From Lysobacter_I brunescens (GTDB lineage: Bacteria; Pseudomonadota; Gammaproteobacteria; Xanthomonadales; Xanthomonadaceae), in assembly GCF_042677005.1 (NCBI RefSeq), contig NZ_JBHTIF010000003.1:1-64000 (forward strand): a DNA stretch of 64,000 nucleotides, read 5' to 3'. Position 1 is the stretch's first letter. Every line of letters begins with the position of its first letter. The position numbers and the translations under genes are program-made. Under the pieces are notes generated by a model, which searched no databases, was not told where the DNA came from, and saw nothing but the letters and a program-made list of their open reading frames with translations. This document shows positions 16,552 to 25,945 of this stretch, piece after piece.

Positions 16552-17700
16552 ATGAGTACCCATCAAGTGCGCGCTGCGCGCCTGCGCGATTTTTTGGCGC
16601 AAGATCCCCACAATCCCGACCTCGCCTGCGATCTTGCCGATGCCCTGTTCGCATTCGGTGAGGTGATCGCAGCGCGCGATGTGCTCGATTCCCTTCCGCA
16701 GGATGTCGCGCTCGCTCCGGGTGTACGCTTTCGCCTGGCGCGCTGCGCATTGGCCACGGGTGAGTACGCGGATGCTGCTTCGATCCACGCAGCCATGCTG
16801 CAGGAAGGGCTCGACGGCGTCGCCTTGCGACACGACCTCGCCTTCGCCCAACTGTGCATGCAGCATGCGGACGAAGCGATGCGCACGCTGTCGGCCGCAT
16901 TCGACGCCTTCGGCGCGACGCCCGAACTCCTGATACTGAAATCCAGGATTGCCTTGATGCAGGCCGACTTCGCGCTTGCGGTCTCCAGCGCGGATGAAGC
17001 GCTTGCGATGCGTCCAGGCGACCCGGTCGCGCTCGGCGTCAAGGCGCTGGCCCAGTTCGATGGCAGCGAGCAGGACGCTTCCGCCTACACCGCGCGCACT
17101 GCGCTCGAGATCGATCCCTACCAGCATGAGGCGCTGCTGGTCGCTGCGACACTCTGCCTCTGGCAGCAGGATGTCGACACCGCGCAACCGCTGTTCGAGC
17201 GTGCGCTCGAACGTCATCCGAACTCCGGTCGTGCGCTCTCCGGTTACGGCCAACTGCTGATGCTCCGCAATGAGCTGCCGCGCGCCGGTGAGGTGCTTGC
17301 GCATGCCTCGCGGACCATGTCGAACCACATCGGCACATGGCACGCATTGGCGTGGTGCCAGTTGCTCATGGGGCGCATCGACGATGCGGAGGCGAGCTAT
17401 CGCAGCGCCCACGAAGTCGATCGCAACTTCGGCGACACGCATGGCGGCCTCGCATTGATCGCCGCATTGCGCGGCCAGTACGACGAGGCTGACCTGTCGA
17501 TCCGGCGCGCGCTGCGTCTGGACCCCAACGCTGCGACCGCACGCTACGCACAGGCATTGCTCATGGAAGCGCGCGGCGATGCCGCAGGTTCCGAAGCGCA
17601 GATCGCGAAGCTGCTGCCGCAGACCGGACTGTTCGCAAGCATGCCCGTGAGCGAATTCGCGCACCGGCTCAAGAGCACGTTGACCAGCGGAAATCGCTGA
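16552..17700 (+). CDS. TPR-repeat protein immediately upstream of fliQ
   Basis: 382 aa from ATG 16552. A GTG at 16516 is also in frame, but the conserved-looking part starts at MSTHQVRAARLRDFLAQDP. At least eight TPR-like helix pairs run the length of the protein (for example ASAYTARTALEIDPYQHEAL and DADLSIRRALRLDPNAATA-like units). There is no signal peptide. The gene ends 15 bp before fliQ on the same strand. It could be an assembly scaffold or an export chaperone of the flagellar machine. No catalytic domain is visible and no specific orthologue was recognised. Confidence 0.8.
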   Translation: MSTHQVRAARLRDFLAQDPHNPDLACDLADALFAFGEVIAARDVLDSLPQDVALAPGVRFRLARCALATGEYADAASIHAAMLQEGLDGVALRHDLAFAQLCMQHADEAMRTLSAAFDAFGATPELLILKSRIALMQADFALAVSSADEALAMRPGDPVALGVKALAQFDGSEQDASAYTARTALEIDPYQHEALLVAATLCLWQQDVDTAQPLFERALERHPNSGRALSGYGQLLMLRNELPRAGEVLAHASRTMSNHIGTWHALAWCQLLMGRIDDAEASYRSAHEVDRNFGDTHGGLALIAALRGQYDEADLSIRRALRLDPNAATARYAQALLMEARGDAAGSEAQIAKLLPQTGLFASMPVSEFAHRLKSTLTSGNR

Positions 17701-17715
17701 CGGTTCCAGACCCCC

Positions 17716-17979
17716 ATGGATTCAGATCTCGCTCTCCGTCTGCTGACGGACATGCTGCTGTCGGCTGCAAAAGTGTCAGCGCCCATTCTCCTGACGACGT
17801 TGGTCATCGGCCTGCTGATTTCGATCGTGCAGGTCGTGACGCAGGTCCAGGAAATGACCTTGACATTCGTGCCGAAGCTCATCGTCGTCATTATCGTCTG
17901 CCTCGCACTGGGCGGCTGGATGCTGTCCGTTGCGATGGAGATGTCCAGGCGCATGTTCGAAATCGCGGGGAGCCTCTGA
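17716..17979 (+). CDS. fliQ: Flagellar export gate protein FliQ
   Basis: 87 aa, the usual family size. Two hydrophobic helices (about 14-37 and 52-74) flank the conserved loop region QVVTQVQEMTLTFVPKL, which is diagnostic of FliQ/SctS. FliQ packs around FliP and FliR in the inner-membrane export gate of the flagellar type III system. It is followed 2 nt later by fliR. fliP, normally just upstream, is here about 17.5 kb away at the other end of the cluster. Confidence 0.95.
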   Translation: MDSDLALRLLTDMLLSAAKVSAPILLTTLVIGLLISIVQVVTQVQEMTLTFVPKLIVVIIVCLALGGWMLSVAMEMSRRMFEIAGSL

Positions 17980-17981
17980 GC

Positions 17982-18758
17982 ATGGCGTCGATCGACAGTC
18001 TGCAGCAGCTCGCCGGCCTGATCGCACTTGCGTTCCTGCGCTATGTGCCTGCAGTCGTGCTGCCCGGTTTCTCGCCTTTGCGCTGGGCGCCGGCGATGGT
18101 GCGGATCACGCTTGCGCTCGGCCTCGCCTGGCTCACGGTGCTGGCGATGCCGGCATCCGTGCCGGGGTTTTCGATCCGCGGCGTGGAAGGCTGGATCGTC
18201 GCCGCGCTTGCGGAACTGTCGATCGGCATGGTCTTCGGCCTGGTGGTGATGGTGCCGCAGGCTGCGCTGCACAGCGCGGGCTGGTTGATCGATATCCAGG
18301 CGGGTCTCGGTGCGGCGACCCTGTTCAATCCCGGCGCCGAAGGCGACCCGCAGTCCCTGCTCGGCACGGCGCTGATGCTGCTGGCCACGGTCCTGTTCTT
18401 CACGCTGGATCTGCATCTCGAACTCTATCGCGGCCTGGTCGGCAGCATGCAGGTGCTGCCGCTAGGCGGGCACGAAGCGCGGCTGAACATGGAGGCCTTC
18501 TTCGGTCTGCTCGGCAGCAGTTTCCTGTTCGCTCTCATGATCGCGGCGCCCGTGCTGCTCGGCCTGTTCGCGGTCGATGTCGGCGTCGCCTATGCCACGC
18601 GGTCGATGCCGCAGGCGAACGTGTACTTCCTGGCGCTGCCGTTGAAGGTCCTCGTGGCCGTGCTGCTGCTGGTGGCCACGCTCCGCTACGTGCCGGCATT
18701 GATGCTGCGGCTCTACCACGACGCGTTCTCGCGCGTCCCTGCCATGCTGGGAGGCTGA
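17982..18758 (+). CDS. fliR: Flagellar export gate protein FliR
   Basis: 258 aa with several strongly hydrophobic segments and the FliR/SctT pattern: an N-terminal membrane helix with FLRYVPAVVLPGF, a central GWLIDIQAGLG stretch, and a C-terminal ALPLKVLVAVLLLVATLRYVP helix region. FliR completes the helical FliPQR export gate. It lies between fliQ (2-nt gap) and flhB (1-nt gap), consistent with co-translation. Length is normal for the family. Confidence 0.93.
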   Translation: MASIDSLQQLAGLIALAFLRYVPAVVLPGFSPLRWAPAMVRITLALGLAWLTVLAMPASVPGFSIRGVEGWIVAALAELSIGMVFGLVVMVPQAALHSAGWLIDIQAGLGAATLFNPGAEGDPQSLLGTALMLLATVLFFTLDLHLELYRGLVGSMQVLPLGGHEARLNMEAFFGLLGSSFLFALMIAAPVLLGLFAVDVGVAYATRSMPQANVYFLALPLKVLVAVLLLVATLRYVPALMLRLYHDAFSRVPAMLGG

Positions 18759-18759
18759 C

Positions 18760-19830
18760 GTGTCCGAAGCTGACAAGGACAAGACCGAAGAGCCGACTCC
18801 CTTTCGCCTGGAGGAAGCGCGCAAGCGCGGCGAGGTCGCGAAGAGCATCGACGTGCCGGGCACGCTCATCATGATCGTGGCCGCCGCGATCATCGGCCTG
18901 ACCGGCGCGGGCGTCGCGTACCAGCTCGCCAACGCCACGAGACGCATGATTGCGGTGTCCGGCGAGGTCTCGACGATCGATGGCGCACTCTTCGACTGGA
19001 TGTCGAACGTCTATGCGCCGGTCTGGCAGGCGCTGACGCCCCTCGTGCTCGGGTTGCTCGTCACTGCGGTGGTGGGCCATCTGCTGCAGACCGGCCCGAT
19101 CTTCACCACGCATCCGCTGAAACCGGACTTCAAGCGGATGAATCCCATGCAGACCATCAAGCGCATCTTCTCGATGCGGACCTTGTGGGAGCTGGGCAAG
19201 ATGGCCGCGAAGTTCATCCTGCTCGGTGCGATCTGCGCGATCTTCGTCTGGAAAGGCGCGGCGCTGGCCGAGGCGGTCGCGATGACCCTGCCCAGGCGCA
19301 TCGGCTCGCTGATGCTGTCCGCGTTCATCAAGGCATCGGTCTATGTGCTGATGGTCCTGGCGCTGCTGGCTTTCATCGATCTGCTGTTCGCACGGCGCGA
19401 ATTCATGAAGAAGATGCGCATGAGTCGTCGCGAGCTGAAGGACGAGATCAAGCGGCGCGATGGCGATCCGACGGTCAAGTCGAAACAGAAGCAGCAGATC
19501 CGCGAGCTGCTCAAGAAGACGCGCGCACTGGGGCGGGTGCGCGAGGCCGACGTGGTGCTGACCAATCCGACGCATGTCGCGGTCGCGCTGCGCTATCGCC
19601 CTGGCGAAACGCTGGCGCCGGTGGTGCTGGCGAAAGGGGCGGGGCTCCTCAGCAGCCGGATCCGCAGGCTCGCCGCGCGGCATCGCGTGCCGATCGTGCG
19701 CGTCCCGGCACTGGCGCGGGCGCTGTACAGCGAATGCGAGATCGACGGCATGGTGCCAGCGGACCGCTACGCGGAACTGGCGCCTGTCTATCGTGAACTC
19801 TGGGCCGCGCAACGGGAGACCGGCGCATGA
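18760..19830 (+). CDS. flhB: Flagellar export switch protein FlhB
   Basis: 356 aa starting at GTG 18760. The N-terminus has the family signature DKTEEPTPFRLEEARKRGEV, followed by four transmembrane segments and a cytoplasmic domain. The autocleavage site N269-P270-T271-H272 is intact, so substrate-specificity switching from rod/hook to late substrates is chemically possible. This matters because no late substrates (flagellin, cap, junction proteins) are encoded in the window. Its stop overlaps the flhA start (ATGA). Confidence 0.96.
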   Translation: MSEADKDKTEEPTPFRLEEARKRGEVAKSIDVPGTLIMIVAAAIIGLTGAGVAYQLANATRRMIAVSGEVSTIDGALFDWMSNVYAPVWQALTPLVLGLLVTAVVGHLLQTGPIFTTHPLKPDFKRMNPMQTIKRIFSMRTLWELGKMAAKFILLGAICAIFVWKGAALAEAVAMTLPRRIGSLMLSAFIKASVYVLMVLALLAFIDLLFARREFMKKMRMSRRELKDEIKRRDGDPTVKSKQKQQIRELLKKTRALGRVREADVVLTNPTHVAVALRYRPGETLAPVVLAKGAGLLSSRIRRLAARHRVPIVRVPALARALYSECEIDGMVPADRYAELAPVYRELWAAQRETGA

Positions 19831-21887
19831 AGGAACTGTTCCTGCAATTGTGGCGCGGCAAGCGCGACCTGATGCTGATCGGCCTGGTCATCGGCGTCCT
19901 CATCGTGCTGTTCGTGCCGATCCCGCCGATGCTGCTGGATTTCCTGCTGGTGGCGAACATCAGCATGGCCCTGCTCATCCTGCTGGTTACCTTCTTCACC
20001 GAGACGCCGCTGAAGTTCTCGACTTTCCCGACAATCCTGCTGCTGGCGACGCTGTTCCGGCTGGCGCTGAACGTCTCGGCCACGCGCCTCATCCTCGAAG
20101 GTGCGGACGCCGGGCGTGTGATCAACGCGATCGGCGAGTTCGTCGTGGGCGGCAACTACGTCGTGGGCGCGGTGGTCTTCCTGATCCTCGTGGTCGTGCA
20201 GTACGTGGTGGTGACCAGCGGCGCGCAGCGTGTCGCGGAAGTGGCCGCGCGCTTCACCCTGGACAGCATGCCCGGCAAGCAGATGAGCATCGACGCCGAC
20301 ATGAACATGGGGCTGATCGATGAGCACGAGGCACGGCGTCGACGGGCGCTGATCGAGAAGGAAGCGAACTTCTACGGCGCGATGGATGGTGCGACCAAGT
20401 TCGTCAAGGGCGACGCGATCGCCGGCATCATCATCATCCTGGTCAACATCGTCGGCGGACTCGCGATCGGCATCGCCCAGCTCGGCCTGCCGTGGGGCGA
20501 GGCCGTGCAGCGCTTCACCCTGCTGACCATCGGCGACGGCATCGTCACCCAGATCCCGTCCCTCGTCATCGCGGTCGCGACCGGCGTCATCATCACGCGT
20601 GCTGCGGCCGATGCCCAGCTCGGCACCGAGATTCCGCGCCAGGTGCTGGCGAATCCGAAGGCCCTGATGATCGTCGGCGTGGCGCTGTTCCTCACGCTGT
20701 TGCTGCCGGGATTCCCGAAGGTGCCGGTGTTCGTGGTGCTGCTGACGCTGGCCGGCCTGATCTGGATGAGCCTGCGTGCCGCGAAGGAAGCCGAAGCGGA
20801 AGGCGAGGCCGACGCTGCGAGCAGTACGGGGCAGACCAAGGCCAGCGATGAAATCCAGCAGTGGATGCGCATCGAGCCGCTGGAAATCCGCCACGGTGCC
20901 GATCTGTCGTCGCTGTTCTCGGGGCCAGACAGCGACTTCCAGGAACGTGTGGCGACCCTGCGCAAGCAGATCGCGCAGGATCTCGGCTTCCTCATGCCGA
21001 AGCTGCAGGTGGTGCCGCGCATGGAACTCGGGGCGAAGGCCTACGAAATCCACTTCCACGGCAGTCGCGTCGGCGGTGGCGAGCTGATGCTCGACCACGT
21101 CCTGGCGATCAATCCCGGAGGCAGCCGCATGAAGCTGGAGGGGCCGGAGACGCGAGACCCTGCCTATGGCCTGCCTGCGCAGTGGATCTCCAAGCAGTCG
21201 CGCCAGGCGGCGCGCACCGCCGGATACACCATCGTGGATCCGGATACCGTGCTCATGACGCACCTGGGCGAACTGATGAAGCGTCAGTCTGCGGAACTGC
21301 TCACGCGCGCCGGCGTGGAGCGCATGCTCCAGCGGATGCGGGAACAGCATGGTTCGCTGATCGAGGAACTCGTGCCGGCGGTGATGAGCTATTCCGACAT
21401 CCAGAAAGTGCTGCAGCATCTCCTGCGCGAACAGGTCAGCATCCGCAACCTCGAAGCCATCCTCGAAACCCTGGTCGACGCAGGCAAGACGACCAAGGCG
21501 GCCGAAGAGCTGGCCGAGCGTGTCCGCGAGCGTCTGGGCGGCGCGATCTGCCAGGGCCTGCGCGATGCGCAGGGCGATCTGCACGTCCTGACCCTTGCGC
21601 CTGATTTCGAGCGCGCGCTGCTCACGAATGCACGCGGCGAACAGCGCTCTTCGCTGTTCACCGAAATGGGCCAGCTCGATGCGTTCATGAAGAACCTGAC
21701 CCGCCAGGTCGAGGCCATGATGGGCCGCAACCTCGCGCCGGTCGTGCTGTGCCCGGCGCCGATCCGGCGACCGCTGCGCGCGATGCTGCAGCGCTCCATG
21801 CCCTACGTCACGGTGATCGGTCTCAACGAGATTCCCGTCAACCAGTCCGTCCGTTCCTTCGCCTCCATCCAGGCCGCTGCCGCGTGA
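19827..21887 (+). CDS. flhA: Flagellar export protein FlhA
   Basis: 686 aa, the normal size for FlhA/SctV. About eight membrane helices fill roughly residues 1-320 and include the conserved LFRLALNVSATRLIL and RFTLDSMPGKQMSIDAD stretches. A large cytoplasmic domain (about 340-686), which docks chaperone-substrate complexes, follows. The start codon overlaps the flhB stop. FlhA forms the nonameric ring below the FliPQR gate and couples proton flow to export. No truncation or frameshift is seen. Confidence 0.96.
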   Translation: MKELFLQLWRGKRDLMLIGLVIGVLIVLFVPIPPMLLDFLLVANISMALLILLVTFFTETPLKFSTFPTILLLATLFRLALNVSATRLILEGADAGRVINAIGEFVVGGNYVVGAVVFLILVVVQYVVVTSGAQRVAEVAARFTLDSMPGKQMSIDADMNMGLIDEHEARRRRALIEKEANFYGAMDGATKFVKGDAIAGIIIILVNIVGGLAIGIAQLGLPWGEAVQRFTLLTIGDGIVTQIPSLVIAVATGVIITRAAADAQLGTEIPRQVLANPKALMIVGVALFLTLLLPGFPKVPVFVVLLTLAGLIWMSLRAAKEAEAEGEADAASSTGQTKASDEIQQWMRIEPLEIRHGADLSSLFSGPDSDFQERVATLRKQIAQDLGFLMPKLQVVPRMELGAKAYEIHFHGSRVGGGELMLDHVLAINPGGSRMKLEGPETRDPAYGLPAQWISKQSRQAARTAGYTIVDPDTVLMTHLGELMKRQSAELLTRAGVERMLQRMREQHGSLIEELVPAVMSYSDIQKVLQHLLREQVSIRNLEAILETLVDAGKTTKAAEELAERVRERLGGAICQGLRDAQGDLHVLTLAPDFERALLTNARGEQRSSLFTEMGQLDAFMKNLTRQVEAMMGRNLAPVVLCPAPIRRPLRAMLQRSMPYVTVIGLNEIPVNQSVRSFASIQAAAA

Positions 21888-21894
21888 GAACACC

Positions 21895-22581
21895 ATGACC
21901 GATACCCTGCAAGCGATCGCCCGCAGCCTCAGCAACGATGTGCAGACGCTGTCCACGGTCAGCCACAACGTCGCCAACATGCATACGCCCGGTTATCGCG
22001 CAGTGCGCGCGATTCCGGAATTCCAGCCCGATGCGGCATCGGCGGAGCGCAGGTTCGCGACCGCCATCGACCAGCGCGACGGCGCGCTGGCGCAGACCGG
22101 CGGCGAACTGGATATTGCCCTGCGCGGCGAGGGTTTCCTCGTCGTTGAACGCAATGGACAGATGCTGCTGACCCGCGCCGGTTCGCTGCGGATCGACAAC
22201 GAAGGGCGCCTGGCCACGGTCGCCGGCGATCTCGCGATGGGTTACGCCGGCCCCCTGCAGATGCCGGCCGGCAAGGCGCGTTTCGGCCGGGATGGCCAGG
22301 TGTTCGTCGGCGATGCACCGGTCGGACAGCTGCAGATCGTCGCGGTGGGCGACGCGTCGCGACTGCGCGCGGTCGGCAATGGCGCCTATGCCTACGACGG
22401 TCCGCTGGCCGAATGGAAGGGCAGCGTGGTGCAGGGTGCGGTCGAGCACGCCAACGTCGATGCCGCCGAGGAAACCGTGCGCCTGATGGAACTCACCCGC
22501 CATGCCGAATCGGTGCAGCGCGCGATCGGCATCTACGACAAGGCCATGGACACCGGCATCAACCAGATCGGCGGCAACTGA
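21895..22581 (+). CDS. flgF: Proximal rod protein FlgF
   Basis: 228 aa with the N-terminal rod-protein helix and SHNVANMHTPGYRA motif, plus a C-terminal helix (VQGAVEHANVDAAEETVRLMELTRHAESVQRAI) shared by flagellar axial proteins. The middle holds the beta-rich FlgF/G/E core with GEGFLVVERNG. It is slightly shorter than usual. Rod proteins are exported without a cleaved signal. It lies 7 nt after flhA and 46 nt before flgG, whose longer sequence and better motif match mark it as the distal rod protein. Confidence 0.88.
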   Translation: MTDTLQAIARSLSNDVQTLSTVSHNVANMHTPGYRAVRAIPEFQPDAASAERRFATAIDQRDGALAQTGGELDIALRGEGFLVVERNGQMLLTRAGSLRIDNEGRLATVAGDLAMGYAGPLQMPAGKARFGRDGQVFVGDAPVGQLQIVAVGDASRLRAVGNGAYAYDGPLAEWKGSVVQGAVEHANVDAAEETVRLMELTRHAESVQRAIGIYDKAMDTGINQIGGN

Positions 22582-22627
22582 TCCGCCGATTCAAACAAGA
22601 CACCGCTTTCGACACAGGACACACGAC

Positions 22628-23392
22628 ATGATCGACGCACTTTACATCTCCGCCAGCGGCCTGCGCAGCGGACAGAAGCAGATCGACGTGATCTCGAACA
22701 ACGTCGCGAACATGAACACGCCCGGATTCAAGCGCGGGCGCGTCAACTTCGTCGAGGTCGCCACCGCGGGCGTCGCTGCCGCCACGGGTAGCCAGATCGA
22801 GTCGACGGGCAATGGCACGCGCATCCACTCCACGTCGACCATGTTCGGCGAAGGCGAGCTGCGCGCGACGCAGAATCCGCTCGACCTGGCCATCCTGGGC
22901 AGCGGCTTCTTCGAATTCGAGGCCGAGGACGGCACGCTGGTCTACAGCCGTGATGGCCAGTTCCGCCTGGATGCCGAGGGGCAGCTGGTCAACGTGCAGG
23001 GCCTGCGCCTGTCGCGCCCGGTGCAGATTCCCGCCGACGCCACGCAGGTCCGCGTCGCGCCCAACGGCGAAGTGACCGCACTGCTGGCAGGGCAGACCGA
23101 GCGCACGCTGCTCGGCGCGATCGAGCTGACCGCGTTCGCGGCTTCCGATGCGCTGGTCGCGATCGGCGACAACCGCTTCACGGCCACCGAGGCGGCGGGT
23201 GCGCCCGCCTACGGCCGCCCGGGCGACACCGGCTTCGGCAAGGTCCAGCAGGGCTACGTCGAAATGGCCAACGTCGAGATGGTCGAGGAGATGACCGCGC
23301 TCGTGCTGGCGCAGCGCGCGTACCAGCTCAATGCGCGCGTGCTTCAGGCCTCCGACCAGATTCTCGAAACGATCAACAACCTCCGTCGCTGA
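22628..23392 (+). CDS. flgG: Distal rod protein FlgG
   Basis: 254 aa from ATG 22628. The N-terminus MIDALYISASGLRSGQKQID followed by SNNVANMNTPGFKR, and the C-terminus VEMANVEMVEEMTALVLAQRAYQLNARVLQ, are classical FlgG features. Length is close to the usual 260 aa. FlgG forms the distal rod crossing the periplasm through the P and L rings. The start was chosen because the family begins exactly with this helix; the open frame upstream has no rod features. Confidence 0.95.
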   Translation: MIDALYISASGLRSGQKQIDVISNNVANMNTPGFKRGRVNFVEVATAGVAAATGSQIESTGNGTRIHSTSTMFGEGELRATQNPLDLAILGSGFFEFEAEDGTLVYSRDGQFRLDAEGQLVNVQGLRLSRPVQIPADATQVRVAPNGEVTALLAGQTERTLLGAIELTAFAASDALVAIGDNRFTATEAAGAPAYGRPGDTGFGKVQQGYVEMANVEMVEEMTALVLAQRAYQLNARVLQASDQILETINNLRR

Positions 23393-23412
23393 CTCCGACG
23401 CCGACCATTCGC

Positions 23413-24126
23413 ATGCACGCTTCCCTGGCCATCGTCCTCGCCTTCATCGCCGCGGCTTCGCCGACGTCTATGCAGGCACAGAAGCAGACGCAGACCGTGT
23501 CCGTCGCAGACCTGCAGCGCGAGGTCGAGACGGCCGTGGTCGCGCGCCTGCGCGACATACGCAGCCAGGCGCGCGTGGTGGCGATCGAAGGACTGCGCGA
23601 CCAGGTTCTGCCTGCCGGGCGCGTGAAGCTGGAGGTCGGCAGCATCGCCGGACGCTGGCCGCGCGCACGCGCGGGCGTTCCGGTGCGTGTGCTGATCGAT
23701 GGCCGCAACGTGCGGACGCTGACGGCCTGGGTGTCGCTCAGCGATGTCCGCAGCGTGCCGACCTACGCGGAAAACACGTCCGCCAGATCGCCGGCCGAGA
23801 CCCTGCATCTCGTGCCCGGAGACGTCGACATGACATGTTGCGGAGATGCGCAGGTCGTCGATGCGGATGCGTTGTCCGGTCTTCGCGTGCGGCGTGCGGT
23901 GCGTGCGGGGGAGCCGGCACTGCAGTCGGATTTCGAACCGATGCCCGATGTCGCCGAACGGCAGAGCGTCGGGATCGAAGTCGTGCGCGGCACGGTGCGG
24001 GTCACGACGACGGGCATCGCGCTCGGCGATGCGCGCATCGGCCAGATCGTGTCCGTGCGTCCTGACGCTTCGACCGATGTGGTGAAGGCGCGGGTGATCG
24101 ATAAACAAAAGGTGATTCTCGAATGA
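23413..24126 (+). CDS. flgA: P-ring assembly chaperone FlgA
   Basis: 237 aa with an N-terminal hydrophobic signal peptide (HASLAIVLAFIAAAS, cleavage probably before AQKQ). A C-terminal SAF-like domain has RRAVRAGEPALQSDFEPMP and ARIGQIVSVRP, typical of FlgA. The protein acts in the periplasm and assists FlgI polymerisation. The flgA stop overlaps the flgH start (ATGA). Its position between flgG and flgH, and not divergent from flgB, is unlike the enterobacterial arrangement. Confidence 0.88.
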   Translation: MHASLAIVLAFIAAASPTSMQAQKQTQTVSVADLQREVETAVVARLRDIRSQARVVAIEGLRDQVLPAGRVKLEVGSIAGRWPRARAGVPVRVLIDGRNVRTLTAWVSLSDVRSVPTYAENTSARSPAETLHLVPGDVDMTCCGDAQVVDADALSGLRVRRAVRAGEPALQSDFEPMPDVAERQSVGIEVVRGTVRVTTTGIALGDARIGQIVSVRPDASTDVVKARVIDKQKVILE

Positions 24127-24755
24127 ACAGATGGACTGAACCACACCGCGCCCCATCGCGCATGCGCCGGCTCGCATGCCTGATGCTGCTGGCCGCCGGC
24201 GCAGCCGTGCAGGCCGCCGATGGCCCGCCGGTCGCCGGTCGCGAAAGCCTGATCGATCCGAACCAGTACCGCGGCCTCGCGGCCGACCATCGGGCCTATC
24301 GCACCGGCGACATCGTGATGATCAATGTGCTGGAAGCGACGCGCGCGAAGTCGCAGGCGGCGACCGAAGCCGGCAGCGAACTCGATCTCAACGTCGGCCT
24401 CGCTGCGCCTTCGACGAACTACAGCGCCAGCCTGGGGCTCGGTGGCGGCAACGCCTCGGGCGCGCAGACCACGCGTGTCGGCGAGTTGCGTACGCAGATG
24501 TCGGCGCAGGTCGTCGGTGTCGAACCGAATGGTGCACTGCGGATTTCCGGCGAGCAGTCGCTGATCGTCAATGGCGAGCGCCAGAAGATACGCCTGTCCG
24601 GCGTGGTCCGGCGCGAGGACATCGGCGCCGACAACGCGGTCTGGTCCAACCGGATCGCCAACGCCGACATCGAACTGCTCGGCGTCGGCGTCGTCAGCGA
24701 ATCGACTCGCCAGAGCATTCTCTATCGCGTCTTCAAATGGCTGAGGTTGCTGTGA
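24123..24755 (+). CDS. flgH: L-ring protein FlgH, apparently without a lipobox
   Basis: 210 aa with the L-ring core (YRTGDIVMINVLEATRAKSQA, then LRISGEQSLIVNGERQKIRLSGVVR and IANADIELLGVGVV). FlgH normally is an outer-membrane lipoprotein. Here the signal region (ACLMLLAAGAAVQA-AD) looks like a type I signal, and the only nearby Cys sits at its start, without an L-(A/S)-(G/A)-C lipobox at the end. Anchoring would therefore differ from the norm, unless the start is misjudged. Overlapping junctions on both sides show coupling to flgA and flgI. Confidence 0.9.
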   Translation: MNRWTEPHRAPSRMRRLACLMLLAAGAAVQAADGPPVAGRESLIDPNQYRGLAADHRAYRTGDIVMINVLEATRAKSQAATEAGSELDLNVGLAAPSTNYSASLGLGGGNASGAQTTRVGELRTQMSAQVVGVEPNGALRISGEQSLIVNGERQKIRLSGVVRREDIGADNAVWSNRIANADIELLGVGVVSESTRQSILYRVFKWLRLL

Positions 24756-25897
24756 TGCATCTTCCCCGCGTCTTCTTTACCGCATCGCTCACGGCGTCCC
24801 TCGTTCTGGCTGGTGTCGCTGGCTGTATCGCGCCCGTGCATGCGGCCGAAGTCAGGATCAAGGACATCGCTCGCATCGCGGGTGTCCGCGACAATCCGCT
24901 GACCGGCTACGGCCTGGTCTTCGGCCTGGCCGGGTCCGGCGATTCCATCCGCAATCGCGCTACCGTGCAGTCGATCGCGAATACGCTGCGCAACTTCGGC
25001 GTGAACGTGAGCGAGGCCGATCTGGCCAGCCGCAACGTCGCTGCGGTCATCGTGACCGCGCGCCTGCCGGCCTTCGCCGAACCCGGTCAGTCGCTGGATG
25101 TGCAGGTCGCGTCGTCGGGCGATGCGCGCAGCCTGAACGGCGGCACCCTGATGCAGACGCCGCTGATGGGTCCGGACGGTCGGCTCTACGCGCTGGCGCA
25201 GGGCGCCGTGCTCAACGGTGGCTACCTGTTCGAAGGCGAAACCGCGTCGGTGCAGAAGAATCATCCGACAGTGGGCCGCGTGCCTTCCGGCGCGACCGTC
25301 GAGCAGGCCTCGCCGCTGCGCGTTGCCGGCGACGGGCGTTCGCTCAGCGTGCTGTTGAACGAAGCGGACTTCACCAACGCGAACCGTGTCGCGGCCGCGA
25401 TCCGCGCCGCGCTGCCTGCCACGCAGGTGCATGCGGAGCATGCAGGCAAGGTGGTCGTCGATTACGGCAGCGCACCGCAGAACATCGTCGCCGAGATCGC
25501 GCGGATCGAGAACATCGCCATCGACCAGCAGCGCCGCGCGCGCGTGGTGGTCAACGAGCGGACCGGCACGATCGTGGCCGGTGGCGACGTGCGCCTGGGC
25601 GAGGTCAGCATTTCGCACGGCAGCCTCAAGGTCGAGATCCGCACCGACTACAGCGTGTCCCAGCCGAACGGCATCCTGGTACGCCCGGGCGCGAATGTCG
25701 GCACCGTCGTCGTCCCGCAGACATCGATCCGCGTGGGCGAGGGCGAAGCGCCGCTGGTGCGCGTCCCGGAAGGCGCTTCTGTCGGCGACCTGGTCGCCTC
25801 CCTGCGCGCGATCAGGCTGAGCACGCGCGACGTGATCGCAGTACTGCAATCCATCAAGGCCGCGGGCGCGCTCGACGGCGAACTGATCATCCAGTAA
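24755..25897 (+). CDS. flgI: P-ring protein FlgI
   Basis: 380 aa from ATG 24755, which overlaps the flgH stop; an open frame continues upstream through flgH without FlgI features. It has a signal peptide (ASLTASLVLAGVAGCIAPVHA-AE). The mature start, VRIKDIARIAGVRDNPLTGYGLV with GLAGSGDS, is the FlgI hallmark, and the C-terminus ALDGELIIQ resembles the family end. FlgI polymerises around the rod in the peptidoglycan layer. Length is normal. Confidence 0.95.
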   Translation: MHLPRVFFTASLTASLVLAGVAGCIAPVHAAEVRIKDIARIAGVRDNPLTGYGLVFGLAGSGDSIRNRATVQSIANTLRNFGVNVSEADLASRNVAAVIVTARLPAFAEPGQSLDVQVASSGDARSLNGGTLMQTPLMGPDGRLYALAQGAVLNGGYLFEGETASVQKNHPTVGRVPSGATVEQASPLRVAGDGRSLSVLLNEADFTNANRVAAAIRAALPATQVHAEHAGKVVVDYGSAPQNIVAEIARIENIAIDQQRRARVVVNERTGTIVAGGDVRLGEVSISHGSLKVEIRTDYSVSQPNGILVRPGANVGTVVVPQTSIRVGEGEAPLVRVPEGASVGDLVASLRAIRLSTRDVIAVLQSIKAAGALDGELIIQ

Positions 25898-25945
25898 CTG
25901 GCCCGCCAGTCACCGGTCATCCGAAACGGACAGGACGAACACGAG

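Noticed and set aside
19788..21980. 730-codon minus-strand frame opposite flhA
   Set aside because: Shadow of the flhA reading frame; no recognisable protein features.
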